Source: Nocardia aurantia
GTDB taxonomy: Bacteria > Actinomycetota > Actinomycetes > Mycobacteriales > Mycobacteriaceae
Reading direction: 5' to 3'
DNA: 64,000 nucleotides
NCBI RefSeq assembly: GCF_009604425.1
Contig: NZ_WEGI01000012.1
Coordinates: 310,001-374,000, forward strand
Shown: positions 8,257-17,029 of the stretch, in pieces
How positions within the stretch are numbered: the stretch's first letter is position 1
Layout of the letters: every line of letters begins with the position of its first letter
The notes under the pieces: model-generated
Database searches by the model: none
Seen by the model: only the letters and a program-made list of their open reading frames with translations
What the model was told of the DNA's origin: nothing
Position numbers and translations under genes: made by a program

Positions 8257-9897
8257 ATGACGAGTGTCCAGCAGCAGTCTTCGCCGGATTCGGCGGGCGC
8301 CCCCGATATCCACACCACCGCAGGGAAGCTCGCCGATCTGCGGAACCGGCTGGAAGAGGCCAAGCACCCGATGGGTGAGGCCGCCGTCGACAAGGTGCAC
8401 GCCAAGGGCAAGATGACCGCCCGTGAGCGGATCCTGGCCCTGCTGGACGAGGGCTCGTTCGTGGAGCTGGACGCGCTGGCCCGCCACCGCAGCGTCAATT
8501 TCGGCCTGGAGAGCAACCGCCCGCTCGGCGACGGCGTGGTGACCGGTTACGGCACCATCGACGGCCGCGACGTGTGCATCTTCTCGCAGGATGTCACCGT
8601 CTTCGGCGGTTCGCTCGGCGAGGTCTACGGCGAGAAGATCGTCAAGGTCATGGACCTCGCGCTGAAGACCGGCCGCCCGCTGGTCGGCATCAACGAGGGC
8701 GCCGGCGCGCGGATCCAGGAGGGCGTCGTCTCGCTCGGCCTGTACGGCGAGATCTTCCACCGCAACATCCAGGCCTCCGGCGTGATCCCGCAGATCTCGC
8801 TGATCATGGGCCCGGCCGCCGGTGGGCACGTGTACTCCCCGGCGCTGACCGACTTCGTCGTCATGGTCGACCAGACCAGCCAGATGTTCGTCACCGGTCC
8901 CGACGTGATCAAGACCGTCACCGGTGAAGAGGTCACCATGGAGGAGCTGGGCGGCGCCCACACCCACATGGTGAAGTCGGGCGTCGCGCACTACGTCGCC
9001 TCCGGCGAGCAGGACGCGCTGGACTATGTCAAGGACCTGCTGGGCTACCTGCCCAGTAACAACCGCGCCGAGGCGCCGCGCTTCCCGGCCACCGACCCGA
9101 TCGACGGCGCCATCGAGGACTCGCTCACCGACGAGGACATCGAGCTCGACACGATCATCCCGGACTCGCCGAACCAGCCGTACGACATGCACGAGGTGAT
9201 CCGCCGGCTGGTCGACGACGACGAGTTCCTGGAGGTGCAGGCCGAGCGCGCGATGAACGTCATCGTCGGCTTCGCCCGCATCGACGGCCGCAGCATCGGC
9301 ATCGTGGCCAACCAGCCCACCCAGTTCGCCGGCTGCCTCGATATCGACGCCTCGGAGAAGGCCGCGCGCTTCGTGCGCACCTGCGACGCCTTCAACATCC
9401 CGATCATCACCCTGGTCGATGTGCCGGGCTTCCTGCCGGGTACCGGCCAGGAGTACAACGGCATCATCCGGCGCGGCGCCAAGCTGCTCTACGCCTACGG
9501 CGAGGCCACTGTGGGGAAGATCACAATCATCACCCGTAAGGCGTACGGCGGCGCCTACGACGTGATGGGTTCCAAGCACATGGGCGCCGACGTGAACCTG
9601 GCGTGGCCCACCGCGCAGATCGCGGTCATGGGCGCCTCCGGCGCGGTCGGATTCGTCTACCGCAAGCAACTGCAGCAGGCCGCCAAGGAGGGTTCGGACG
9701 TCGACGCGCTGCGCCTGGAACTGCAGAACGAATACGAGGACACCCTGGTGAACCCGTATGTCGCCGCCGAGCGTGGTTATGTCGACGCCGTCATCCCGCC
9801 GTCGCACACCCGCGGGCAGATCGTCTCCGCGCTGCGCCTGCTGGAGCGCAAGATGGTGTCGCTGCCGCCCAAGAAGCACGGAAACATCCCGTTGTGA
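8257..9897 (+). CDS. accD5: Acyl-CoA carboxylase beta (carboxyltransferase) subunit
   Basis: Carboxyltransferase subunit of 546 residues that moves CO2 from carboxybiotin on AccA3 to propionyl-CoA and related acyl-CoAs, giving methylmalonyl-CoA. It is strongly AccD5-like: [19 protein letters not shown]-type start, [33 protein letters not shown], and the oxyanion-hole glycine motifs [11 protein letters not shown] and [13 protein letters not shown] in the N-half and [13 protein letters not shown] and [10 protein letters not shown] in the C-half (crotonase folds). It ends KKHGNIPL, as in mycobacteria. accE5 follows 242 bp later. It shares promoter architecture with accA3, consistent with coordinated control of the complex. 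Confidence 0.96.
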   Translation: MTSVQQQSSPDSAGAPDIHTTAGKLADLRNRLEEAKHPMGEAAVDKVHAKGKMTARERILALLDEGSFVELDALARHRSVNFGLESNRPLGDGVVTGYGTIDGRDVCIFSQDVTVFGGSLGEVYGEKIVKVMDLALKTGRPLVGINEGAGARIQEGVVSLGLYGEIFHRNIQASGVIPQISLIMGPAAGGHVYSPALTDFVVMVDQTSQMFVTGPDVIKTVTGEEVTMEELGGAHTHMVKSGVAHYVASGEQDALDYVKDLLGYLPSNNRAEAPRFPATDPIDGAIEDSLTDEDIELDTIIPDSPNQPYDMHEVIRRLVDDDEFLEVQAERAMNVIVGFARIDGRSIGIVANQPTQFAGCLDIDASEKAARFVRTCDAFNIPIITLVDVPGFLPGTGQEYNGIIRRGAKLLYAYGEATVGKITIITRKAYGGAYDVMGSKHMGADVNLAWPTAQIAVMGASGAVGFVYRKQLQQAAKEGSDVDALRLELQNEYEDTLVNPYVAAERGYVDAVIPPSHTRGQIVSALRLLERKMVSLPPKKHGNIPL

Positions 9898-9933
9898 TTT
9901 GAGCGATATGCGTAGGTGTGGTGTGGCGCCTTC

Positions 9934-9960
9934 TGAGAAGATCATGAGAAGCTTGAGAAG
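9934..9960 (+). repeat. Three TGAGAAG direct repeats upstream of accE5
   Basis: TGAGAAG occurs at 9934, 9945 and 9954 (steps of 11 and 9 bp) in the 242-bp gap between accD5 and accE5. Near-helical spacing is compatible with a protein binding site, but nothing else supports it. No gene is seen in the gap. Confidence 0.4.
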
Positions 9961-10139
9961 ACGGTGAAACCGTACCGCGCAGAATTGCCTCATCCGAACG
10001 AAGATGGTAAGAACGGCCTCTCGTCATCGAGGGTCGTGACGAATTACCCGGGAGGCGGGCTCGGAGCATCCGGTCCCGCAGACCGAAAAGTCGTCGGGGA
10101 TCGAATCCCGGCGATGCCTGAACAGGAGGAACTGGCGCT

Positions 10140-10460
10140 GTGACGACTGTATCCGACGAAGAGGTGCTGAGGGCCGCTGAGCTGGAGCTTTCGGTCGACG
10201 AGCTCGTCGACACGATCGAGTCCGCGGTACCCGAACCCGAATCGCCTGCGGGACCCGTCATCCGGATTCTCAAGGGCTCGCCGGCCGCCGACGAGATCGC
10301 CGCCGTGGTCAGTGTGCTGTCCGCCGCCATGGCCGCGGGTTCCGCCGCGCCCGTGGCATCGGGTCCGATCGATAACTGGGGTCGCCCCTCGTACATGCAT
10401 CGCGGCGCCTCGAGCTTCTCTCCCTACGCCTATCCGTTCGTGTCGCATCTGCGCGACTGA
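10140..10460 (+). CDS. accE5: Acyl-CoA carboxylase epsilon subunit
   Basis: Small 106-residue accessory subunit found only in actinobacterial acyl-CoA carboxylases, where it stabilises the AccA3-AccD5 complex. The family hallmark is IRILKGSPAADEIAAVVSVL at about residues 41-60 and the C-terminal WGRPSYMHRG...SPYAYPF segment. The N-terminal half is acidic and variable. The GTG start at 10140 follows AGGAGG (10124-10129) at 10-nt spacing, so unlike its neighbours it has a normal leader. It is followed after 3 bp by maf, as in mycobacteria. Confidence 0.92.
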   Translation: MTTVSDEEVLRAAELELSVDELVDTIESAVPEPESPAGPVIRILKGSPAADEIAAVVSVLSAAMAAGSAAPVASGPIDNWGRPSYMHRGASSFSPYAYPFVSHLRD

Positions 10461-10463
10461 CGC

Positions 10464-11105
10464 GTGGGTGCATTCGTACTCGCGTCGGCGTCCCCGGCGC
10501 GGCTGCAGGTGTTGCGGTCGGCCGGTCTGAGCCCCCTCGTGCGGGTCTCCGACGTCGATGAGGACGCGGTGGCGGCGGCGCTGCCCGCCGGCACCGGTCC
10601 GGAACAGGTCGTGGTGGCGCTGGCCCGGGCGAAGGCCGAGGCCGTCGCGGCCGCCTTCGCCCGCGAGGGCGCCGATATCCTCGCCGACGCCGTGATCGTC
10701 GGCTGCGATTCCATGTTGCTCGTCGACGGGGTACTACAGGGCAAGCCGCTCGTCCCGGATGTGGCGCGCGCCCGCTGGTCGGCCATGGCCGGCCGCAGCG
10801 CCGATCTGCTCACCGGGCACTGTGTCCTGCGCATCGCGGGCGGTTCGATGGTCGGTGCGGCCGACGACTGCAGCCGCACCACCGTGCACTTCGCGAAGCC
10901 CGAGCCGGAGGAACTGGACGCCTACATCGCCACCGGCGAACCGTTGCAGGTGGCCGGCGCCTTCACCCTGGACGGCCTGGGTGGCTGGTTCGTCGATCGG
11001 ATCGAGGGCGATCCGTCGAGCGTGATCGGTATCGGGCTGCCGCTACTGCGTCGGCTGCTGCGCGACGTGGGTGTCGGCGTTCCGCAACTGTGGGTCGGCG
11101 CCTAG
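10464..11105 (+). CDS. maf: Maf-family nucleotide pyrophosphatase
   Basis: A 213-residue Maf/HAM1-type nucleoside triphosphate pyrophosphatase, thought to remove non-canonical or excess nucleotides. It begins GAFVLASASPARLQVLRSAG, matching the Maf signature S-x-SPxR, and later shows the acidic loop, a GKP segment (QGKPLVPD) and the C-terminal GGWFVDRIEGDPSSVIGIGL block. It starts 3 bp after accE5, almost certainly the same transcript. Its last 63 bp overlap, in the opposite direction, the 3' end of the downstream regulator gene. Confidence 0.92.
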   Translation: MGAFVLASASPARLQVLRSAGLSPLVRVSDVDEDAVAAALPAGTGPEQVVVALARAKAEAVAAAFAREGADILADAVIVGCDSMLLVDGVLQGKPLVPDVARARWSAMAGRSADLLTGHCVLRIAGGSMVGAADDCSRTTVHFAKPEPEELDAYIATGEPLQVAGAFTLDGLGGWFVDRIEGDPSSVIGIGLPLLRRLLRDVGVGVPQLWVGA

Positions 11106-11846
11106 CTTCGGATCGTTCCCGCGCAGCTGCGGGCCCACCCGGGATCCGGTCGGCGCCGCGATCCGCGGCTCCGGCACCGGGATGGCCGCGGAATCCGCCG
11201 GCACCAGTGAGCTCTCCAGCGCCTCCAGCCGGGCCACGCACAGCTCGGGCTCCACGAACGGATGCAGGCGGACGTTGACCACGTCCCGGCCGCCGTTGCG
11301 GTCCAGCACCTCGCGCATGAGACCCAGGTGCACGCCGCACACCACCTCGGAATGGGTGCGGGCGAGCTCCCGCAGCGGGCAGGCGGTGAGCCGGATCATG
11401 ACCTGCTGGTCGGAGTCGTTGCCGGGATCTCGCTCCGGCGCGAATCCGAGTTCCGACGAGACGGCGATGGTCACGTCCTTGGCATCCTCGAGGTTCTGGA
11501 TGCCTTCCTCGATGGTGTCCAGTTTGGCGCCCCACGCCCGGCCTGCCGAGACGGCCGCGTCGGAGCGGCGCCGGGGGTCGCTGCCCAGTTGATCGGCGAG
11601 GACCTGGGCCAGGTCCTGGTAGCCGACCGATCGCTGCACGGCGCTGTAGCCGATGCGCGGGCGACCCCGGCCGCGGGGTGGTTGCTGGAACTGCCGGACC
11701 AGCGACTCACGCGTGAGAACATCCAGGTGAAAACGGACCGTGGTGACATGCTGTCCGGTAACCCGGGCCAATTCCTGGGCGTCGAGAGGCTCGCTGGCGC
11801 CGCGCAGGATCGCAAGCAGGCGCCGTCGTGGCCAAGAATCGGACAT
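11043..11846 (-). CDS. COG2345-type winged-helix regulator with Cys/His motif
   Basis: A 267-residue predicted regulator. The N-terminal winged helix (RRRLLAILRGASEPLDAQEL, then HVTTVRFHLDVLTRESLV) is followed by a basic wing PPRGRGRPRIGY, a helical linker and a domain with TACPLRELARTHSEVVCGVHL. The C...C...H arrangement recalls the COG2345/SufR group, some of which bind a metal or Fe-S cluster; cluster binding here is an inference. The last roughly 50 residues are low-complexity and are the part that overlaps maf antisense. Divergent from sseA across 157 bp, so it may control sseA or itself. Confidence 0.75.
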   Translation of the reverse strand: MSDSWPRRRLLAILRGASEPLDAQELARVTGQHVTTVRFHLDVLTRESLVRQFQQPPRGRGRPRIGYSAVQRSVGYQDLAQVLADQLGSDPRRRSDAAVSAGRAWGAKLDTIEEGIQNLEDAKDVTIAVSSELGFAPERDPGNDSDQQVMIRLTACPLRELARTHSEVVCGVHLGLMREVLDRNGGRDVVNVRLHPFVEPELCVARLEALESSLVPADSAAIPVPEPRIAAPTGSRVGPQLRGNDPKLGADPQLRNADTHVAQQPTQ

Positions 11847-11988
11847 AGCTCACCCCTCCTCCCGGGAGACTTTATCGGATGAAGCTGCGACTTATTCGCT
11901 CATTCACCCGATTCGTGGTGTGGAACAAGTTCTCGTATTTGTGCGCACCTACGATCGGTGGGACAGCTGATCACCGCCCTGCCTCCTC

Positions 11989-11995
11989 GGAAGGA
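11989..11995 (+). promoter_or_regulatory. Ribosome binding site of sseA
   Basis: GGAAGGA sits 8 nt before the GTG at 12004 and decides that start. Confidence 0.6.
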
Positions 11996-12003
11996 CCGAC
12001 CTC

Positions 12004-12933
12004 GTGTCCGTCGCACCGGACCCTCATCCTTCCTTCGGTCTGCACGCACATCCTCAACGACTAGTAACCACACAGTGGCTGTCGGCAAACATCGGCGCGC
12101 CGGGATTGCGGATCGTCGAATCCGATGAGGACGTCTTGTTGTACGACATCGGTCACGTACCCGGCGCCATCAAGATCGACTGGCGTGCCGAGCTTACCGA
12201 TCCGCGGACGCGCGATGTCGTGGATGGCGTGCGTTTTGCCGAACTGATGCGGGAGAAGGGCATCGGGCGCGACGACACGGTGGTCGTCTACGGGGACAAG
12301 GCGAACGGGACGGCCGCGGCGGTGCTGTGGGTGTTCGACCTGTTCGGGCACGCGGACGTGCGGCTGCTCGACGGCGGCCGGGAGGCCTGGATCTCCGAGG
12401 GACGCGACACCACCTTCGAGGTGCCGCCGGCCGGATACGGCGAGTATCCGGTGCTGGAGCGCGACGACCACGGCGCCCGGGCCTTCCGGTCCGAGGTGCG
12501 GGAACAGCTGGCGAGCGGAGCCGGCGTCCTGCTCGACGTGCGCGCGGCGGAGGAGTACACCGGTGAGCTCGGGCGGATCGCCGATCGGCCCGAGGAACAG
12601 TCGCTGCGTGCCGGGCACATTCCGACCGCGGTGAACATCCCGTGGACCACGGCCGTCGGCCCGGACGGCCGATTCCGCTCCCGGGCCGAACTGGATCGCT
12701 GGTATCTCCCGCAACTCGCGGCGGCCGACGGCGGGACGATCGTGTACTGCCGGATCGGCGAGCGGTCCGCGCACACCCGTTTCGTGTTGACCGCGCTTCT
12801 GGGACTGGACACCGTGCGGGTCTACGACGGATCCTGGACCGAGTGGGGCAACGCCGTGGGCGCGCCGATTGTGCGGGGTCACGAATCCGGCGGTGTACCG
12901 GCCGCCACGCCGATTGCGGCACAGCGAGTTTGA
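12004..12933 (+). CDS. sseA: Thiosulfate/3-mercaptopyruvate sulfurtransferase (two rhodanese domains)
   Basis: A 309-residue sulfurtransferase with two rhodanese domains. The first (about residues 20-140) has [13 protein letters not shown] and lacks a catalytic cysteine at the usual place. The second (about 155-300) has [21 protein letters not shown] and the active-site loop CRIGERS with Cys249, the form typical of SseA. It transfers sulfane sulfur from thiosulfate or mercaptopyruvate to cyanide or thiol acceptors. It sits between maf and accA3, as in M. tuberculosis. Probable cytoplasmic enzyme with no signal peptide. Confidence 0.92.
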   Translation: MSVAPDPHPSFGLHAHPQRLVTTQWLSANIGAPGLRIVESDEDVLLYDIGHVPGAIKIDWRAELTDPRTRDVVDGVRFAELMREKGIGRDDTVVVYGDKANGTAAAVLWVFDLFGHADVRLLDGGREAWISEGRDTTFEVPPAGYGEYPVLERDDHGARAFRSEVREQLASGAGVLLDVRAAEEYTGELGRIADRPEEQSLRAGHIPTAVNIPWTTAVGPDGRFRSRAELDRWYLPQLAAADGGTIVYCRIGERSAHTRFVLTALLGLDTVRVYDGSWTEWGNAVGAPIVRGHESGGVPAATPIAAQRV

Positions 12934-12959
12934 GTTGTCGCACGTCCCGCTCTTCGGGA

Positions 12960-12979
12960 CTACTCCTCAGTAGCCCCTA
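12960..12979 (+). promoter_or_regulatory. CTACT/AGTAG operator upstream of accA3
   Basis: CTACT-CCTC-AGTAG (12960-12973) shares its second half-site with AGTAG-CCC-CTA (12969-12979). The 11-bp core AGTAGCCCCTA is identical to that before accD5 and lies 30 bp (29 bp at accD5) before the -10 box. Confidence 0.6.
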
Positions 12980-12985
12980 GCCGGG

Positions 12986-13015
12986 TTCCGGCTTTGTTGG
13001 CAGACTGCCTACACT
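12986..13015 (+). promoter_or_regulatory. accA3 promoter
   Basis: -35 TTCCGG (12986-12991), 18-bp spacer, -10 TACACT (13010-13015). Transcription would start near 13022, giving an approximately 30-nt leader that contains AGGAGG at 13044-13049. Confidence 0.6.
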
Positions 13016-13053
13016 CGCGAGAAGCGAAAGATGTCCACAGCACAGGAGGCTCA

Positions 13054-14856
13054 GTGCCCAGCCATGCCAGCGCGCAGATCACGAAGGTCCTCGTAGCCAA
13101 CCGGGGTGAGATCGCGGTGCGTGTGATCCGGGCAGCGAAGGATGCCGGGATCGCCAGTGTCGCGGTGTATGCCGAGCCGGATGCCGAGGCGCCGTTCGTG
13201 CGATTGGCCGATGAGGCGTTCGCGCTCGGAGGCCAGACCTCCGCCGAGTCGTACCTCGTGTTCGACAAGATCCTCGACGCGGCCGCCAAGGCCGGCGCCG
13301 ACGCGATCCACCCGGGCTACGGGTTCCTGTCGGAGAACGCGGATTTCGCGCAGGCCGTGCTGGACGCGGGCCTCATCTGGATCGGCCCCTCCCCGCAGTC
13401 GATCCGCGACCTCGGTGACAAGGTCACCGCGCGGCACATCGCCGAGCGCGCGAGCGCGCCGATGGCCGCGGGCACCAAGGATCCGGTGAAGGACGCGACC
13501 GAGGTGGTCGACTTCGCCAAGGAGTTCGGCGTCCCGGTGGCGATCAAGGCCGCCTTCGGCGGTGGCGGCCGCGGCATGAAGGTCGCGCACACCATCGAGG
13601 AGATCCCCGAGCTGTTCGAGTCCGCCACCCGTGAGGCCACCGCCGCCTTCGGCCGCGGCGAATGCTTCGTGGAGCAGTACCTGGACAAGGCCCGCCACGT
13701 CGAGGCGCAGGTGCTGGCCGACCAGCACGGCAACGTAATCGTGGTCGGCACCCGCGACTGCTCCCTGCAGCGCCGGTTCCAGAAACTGGTCGAGGAGGCC
13801 CCGGCCCCGTTCCTGAGCGACGAGGTCCGCGCCAAGATCCACGAGTCCGCCAAGCGGATCTGCCGCGAGGCCGGTTACTACGGCGCCGGCACCGTGGAGT
13901 ACCTGGTGCAGGGCGAGACGGTGTCCTTCCTCGAGGTCAACACCCGCCTGCAGGTCGAGCACCCGGTCACCGAGGAGACCGCGGGCATCGACCTGGTGCG
14001 GCAGCAGTTCCGGATCGCCAACGGCGAGGAACTGGAGATCAAGGAGGATCCGACCCCGCGCGGGCACGCGATCGAGTTCCGGATCAACGGTGAGGACGCG
14101 GGCCGCAACTTCCTGCCCGCACCGGGCCCGGTGAAGGAGTACCGCGAGCCGTCCGGCCCCGGCGTGCGCGTCGATTCCGGCGTCGTCGAGGGCAGCGTCA
14201 TCGGCGGTCAGTTCGACTCCATGCTGGCCAAGCTGATCGTGTGGGGCGAGACCCGCACCCAGGCGCTGGAGCGGTCGCGTCGCGCGCTGGCCGAGTACCA
14301 CATCGAGGGCCTGGCCACCGTGCTGCCGTTCCACCGGCACATCGTCGAGAACCCGGCCTACATCGGTGACGGCACCAAGTTCGACGTCTACACCAAGTGG
14401 ATCGAGACCGACTGGGACAACCCGATCCCGCCGTACACCGGCGCCGAGCCCATCGACGAGGACGACGAGTCCGCTCGCCAGACTGTGGTGGTCGAGGTCG
14501 GTGGCCGCCGCCTCGAGGTGTCGCTGCCGTCGCAGTTCAGCGTGGGCGCCGGTGTGGCGGCCGGTGCCGCCAACGGCGCGGGCGCCATCCGCAAGAAGCC
14601 GAAGCCGCGCAAGCGCGGTGGCGCCGGCATGGGCGCCGCGTCCGGTGACGCGGTCACCGCGCCGATGCAGGGCACCGTGGTGAAGGTCGCCGTCGAGGAG
14701 GGCCAGTCGGTCGAGGCCGGCGACCTGATCGCGGTGCTGGAGGCCATGAAGATGGAGAACCCGGTCAACGCGCACAAGTCCGGTGTGGTCACCGGGCTGG
14801 CCGTCCAGCCGGGCGCCGCCATCACCCAGGGCACCGTGCTGGCCGAGATCAAGTAA
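13054..14856 (+). CDS. accA3: Acyl-CoA carboxylase alpha subunit (biotin carboxylase + biotin carboxyl carrier)
   Basis: A 600-residue biotin-containing alpha subunit shared by several acyl-CoA carboxylases. The biotin carboxylase part (about residues 10-455) shows [18 protein letters not shown], the ATP-grasp glycine loop FGGGGRGMK and [16 protein letters not shown] low-complexity hinge precedes the C-terminal biotinyl domain, where AMKM places biotin on Lys566. The GTG at 13054 is preceded by AGGAGG and opens [17 protein letters not shown], matching mycobacterial AccA3; a longer upstream frame would cross the promoter. It works with AccD5 and AccE5 and is the substrate of BirA. Confidence 0.96.
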   Translation: MPSHASAQITKVLVANRGEIAVRVIRAAKDAGIASVAVYAEPDAEAPFVRLADEAFALGGQTSAESYLVFDKILDAAAKAGADAIHPGYGFLSENADFAQAVLDAGLIWIGPSPQSIRDLGDKVTARHIAERASAPMAAGTKDPVKDATEVVDFAKEFGVPVAIKAAFGGGGRGMKVAHTIEEIPELFESATREATAAFGRGECFVEQYLDKARHVEAQVLADQHGNVIVVGTRDCSLQRRFQKLVEEAPAPFLSDEVRAKIHESAKRICREAGYYGAGTVEYLVQGETVSFLEVNTRLQVEHPVTEETAGIDLVRQQFRIANGEELEIKEDPTPRGHAIEFRINGEDAGRNFLPAPGPVKEYREPSGPGVRVDSGVVEGSVIGGQFDSMLAKLIVWGETRTQALERSRRALAEYHIEGLATVLPFHRHIVENPAYIGDGTKFDVYTKWIETDWDNPIPPYTGAEPIDEDDESARQTVVVEVGGRRLEVSLPSQFSVGAGVAAGAANGAGAIRKKPKPRKRGGAGMGAASGDAVTAPMQGTVVKVAVEEGQSVEAGDLIAVLEAMKMENPVNAHKSGVVTGLAVQPGAAITQGTVLAEIK

Positions 14857-14875
14857 GGCCGAAACAAACCCGTCC

Positions 14876-14914
14876 GTGGGCCCCGCACGCTCTTGCCGAG
14901 CGTGCGGGGCCCAC
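14876..14914. terminator. Strong hairpin terminator after accA3
   Basis: A perfect 17-bp inverted repeat, GTGGGCCCCGCACGCTC at 14876-14892 and its complement at 14898-14914, with loop TTGCC. Between convergent genes it can stop transcripts from both sides. Confidence 0.8.
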
Positions 14915-14960
14915 GCCGTCTTCCCGACCGCCGGGCCGTCGATTCCCTTGTGTCCCAGGT

Positions 14961-15133
14961 GAACCGGAGGCTTACCCGCCTTGGCCGGGATGTGGAACCG
15001 GAGGCTCACCCGCGCTGGCCGGGATGTGGAACCGGAGGCTTACCCGCGCTGGCCGGGGATGTGGAACCGGAGGCTTACCCGCGCTGGCCGGGGATGTGGA
15101 ACCGGAGGCTTACCCGCCCTGGCCGGGGATGTG
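14961..15133. repeat. 34/35-bp tandem array overlapping the 3' end of the kinase gene
   Basis: Five near-identical units begin with GAACCGGAGG at 14961, 14995, 15029, 15064 and 15099 (steps 34, 34, 35, 35), and a degenerate sixth begins at 15134. Read on the minus strand, each unit contains the last codons (FHIPGQGG) and stop of the kinase gene, whose real stop is at 15110-15112. Units 1-4 are therefore extra copies of the gene end lying after its stop. There are no spacers, so this is not a CRISPR array. Confidence 0.85.
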
Positions 15134-17029
15134 GAACTGAGTGGGGAAGCCGGGCGGGACCGGGATCTGCAACTGGGACGGCAGCTGGAACGGCTTCGGG
15201 GTGGTGCTGGGCGGCGCTGTGGTCGGGACCGCGGTGGTGGTTCTCGGCGCAGTGCGCGGCGCGGAGGTCGTGGAACTGGGCGCGGCGGGCGACTGATGGC
15301 TGCCCAGCGTGGATGCCAGCGCGGTGATGACCGCGACGAGAGCCAGCACCGCCACCAGAGTGCCTACACCGATCGCGGCGAGTTTGATCCTGCGGCCGCC
15401 CCGATCCGGCTGGATCCGATCCAGCGCCGCGGAGTGCCCGGTGAAGCCGCCGGGCAGCGCCGGGTCCGAGGCGGGCAGCACCTCGGTCGGCCGGGGTCCG
15501 GCTGCCACCGCACCGCCGGCTGCCACCGCACCGCCGGGCGTCACCGCACCGCCGGGCGCCATCGCACCGCCGGGCGTCACCGCACCGCCGGGCGCCATCG
15601 CACCGCCGGGCGCCATCGCACCGCCGGGCGTCACCGCACCGCCGGGCGCCATCGCACCGCGGGGCGGCGCCGCGAAGCCGGGAGCAGCCGCCGGAGGCGG
15701 CCACCCGGGCCCACCGGATCGGCTCGGCGGCAAGGAGGTGCCGACGGGATTCGGCGTGCTGCGGACCGGCTCCGGGGCATTCCCGCTGGACGGTCTGCCG
15801 GCCTGAGGTCCGGGCGATACCGGGTTCGACACGTTGCGGGCCGGTCCCGATGGAGCGCCGACGGGAGGCCGGGGTCCGCCGGAGGCGCCGGTTCGGCCCG
15901 GGTTCGACGGGTTGCGAGCCTGTTCCGCAGGGCCGCCGAGGTGCGGCGGGTGTCCGACGGGGATCGGGTTCGACGCGCTCGAAGTCGCTTCCGGAGCCCT
16001 GCCGACGGGAGGCCGGGCGCTGGCTGGGACCGCGGATCCGCCCGAGTTCGGCAAACTGGGGGTCGGTTCAGCGGGGCTGCCGGTCGGAGGTCGGTTTCCG
16101 GGCGCGGACCGGTTCGACGGGTCGGAGGCGGATGCGGAGGGGGTGCGGGTCGAGGGGCGGGGGCCCGGCTGTTCGCGAGGGGCCGCGGCGCGGTCCAGAT
16201 CGGGTGGGGTGCGGGGGACCGCGTGGGGCATGCCGATCGCGGCGCGGGCCGCTGCCGCGAATTCTCCCGCGGTGGGGTAGCGGTCCTTCGACTTCTTCGC
16301 CATGCCGCGCGCGATGACCGCGTCCAGGGCAGTGGGGACGGTGGGGTCCGTCGCGTGCACGCTCGGGGGTGTCTGGTGCAGGTGGGAGTGGAGTTGTCGG
16401 GCCGCGTCGGTATCGCCGAACGGGCGTTGCGCCGTGAGGCATTCGTACAGCACACAGGCCAGTGCGTAGATGTCCGAACTCGCGTCGGCGTGGCCGGTGA
16501 AGCGTTCGGGGGCCATGTATGCCAGCGTGCCGACGGTGAAACCGGTTGCGGTGATGGTGGGCTGGTCGGTGGCGCGGGCGATGCCGAAGTCGATGAGGTA
16601 GGCGAATCCGCCGGCGTGCACCAAAATGTTGGCGGGCTTGACGTCCCGGTGGATCAGATCGGCGGCGTGCGCGGCGTCGAGGGCATCGGCGACCTGCGAC
16701 ACCAGATCGACGGCCTCCGGGGCGCCCAGTGGACCGGCGTGCAGGCGGGCCGCCACGTCGATGCCGGGAATGTAGGCCATCGCCAGGAACAGCCGGCCCT
16801 GCTCCTCACCGAAGGCGAGGATCGGCACCACGTGTGGATTGCTGAGCCGGGAACCGATTCGGGCCTCCCGGTCGAACCTGCGGCGATAGTCGGGATCCGC
16901 GCCCGTCACGGAGAGGATCTTGAGCGCCACGGCGCGCTCGGCGGGGTCGCGCGCCAGCCACACCTCGCCTGCCGATCCCCGTCCGAGCTGCCGTTCCAGC
17001 CGGTAGTCCCCGAACTGCCGCGTCGCCAT
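15110..17029 (-). CDS. Membrane Ser/Thr protein kinase (PknB/PASTA-less, repeat-rich linker)
   Basis: A 639-residue Hanks-type kinase. The domain covers about residues 8-265: glycine loop LGRGSAGEV, Lys37 in VALKIL, HRDVKPAN with catalytic Asp129, DFG at 147-149 and MAPERF. A long Pro/Gly/Ser/Ala-rich linker (about 270-545) follows, including nine six-residue PGGA-type repeats. One transmembrane segment lies around 550-575 (LAAIGVGTLVAVLALVAVI), then a roughly 60-residue Thr/Pro-rich outer tail ending FHIPGQGG. The kinase is inside the cell, the tail outside; no known sensor domain is visible. The ATG at 17029 is preferred over the adjacent TTG. The 3' end is tandemly duplicated. Target unknown. 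Confidence 0.9.
   Translation of the reverse strand: MATRQFGDYRLERQLGRGSAGEVWLARDPAERAVALKILSVTGADPDYRRRFDREARIGSRLSNPHVVPILAFGEEQGRLFLAMAYIPGIDVAARLHAGPLGAPEAVDLVSQVADALDAAHAADLIHRDVKPANILVHAGGFAYLIDFGIARATDQPTITATGFTVGTLAYMAPERFTGHADASSDIYALACVLYECLTAQRPFGDTDAARQLHSHLHQTPPSVHATDPTVPTALDAVIARGMAKKSKDRYPTAGEFAAAARAAIGMPHAVPRTPPDLDRAAAPREQPGPRPSTRTPSASASDPSNRSAPGNRPPTGSPAEPTPSLPNSGGSAVPASARPPVGRAPEATSSASNPIPVGHPPHLGGPAEQARNPSNPGRTGASGGPRPPVGAPSGPARNVSNPVSPGPQAGRPSSGNAPEPVRSTPNPVGTSLPPSRSGGPGWPPPAAAPGFAAPPRGAMAPGGAVTPGGAMAPGGAMAPGGAVTPGGAMAPGGAVTPGGAVAAGGAVAAGPRPTEVLPASDPALPGGFTGHSAALDRIQPDRGGRRIKLAAIGVGTLVAVLALVAVITALASTLGSHQSPAAPSSTTSAPRTAPRTTTAVPTTAPPSTTPKPFQLPSQLQIPVPPGFPTQFHIPGQGG
15503..15664. 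repeat. Nine 18-bp in-frame repeats in the kinase linker
   Basis: Nine consecutive 18-bp units (GGCGCCATCGCACCGCCG and variants) encode, on the minus strand, GGAMAP/GGAVTP/GGAVAA hexapeptides. The length is a multiple of three, so copy-number change would alter linker length without a frameshift. Confidence 0.85.

Noticed and set aside
8212-9993. 593-codon minus-strand frame opposite accD5
   Set aside because: AccD5 fills the same region with full family conservation. The antisense frame has no motif.
12994-13053. Extended accA3 start at 12994
   Set aside because: This would translate through the promoter; GTG 13054 has AGGAGG and matches AccA3 orthologues.
13051-15009. 652-codon frame opposite accA3
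   Set aside because: Antisense to AccA3, whose biotin carboxylase and AMKM motifs are clear. The predicted protein is His/Asp/Leu-rich and has no family features.
14961-15139. Possible CRISPR array (regular 34/35-bp repeats)
   Set aside because: The units are contiguous with no spacers, and each is a copy of the kinase gene end. No cas gene is near.
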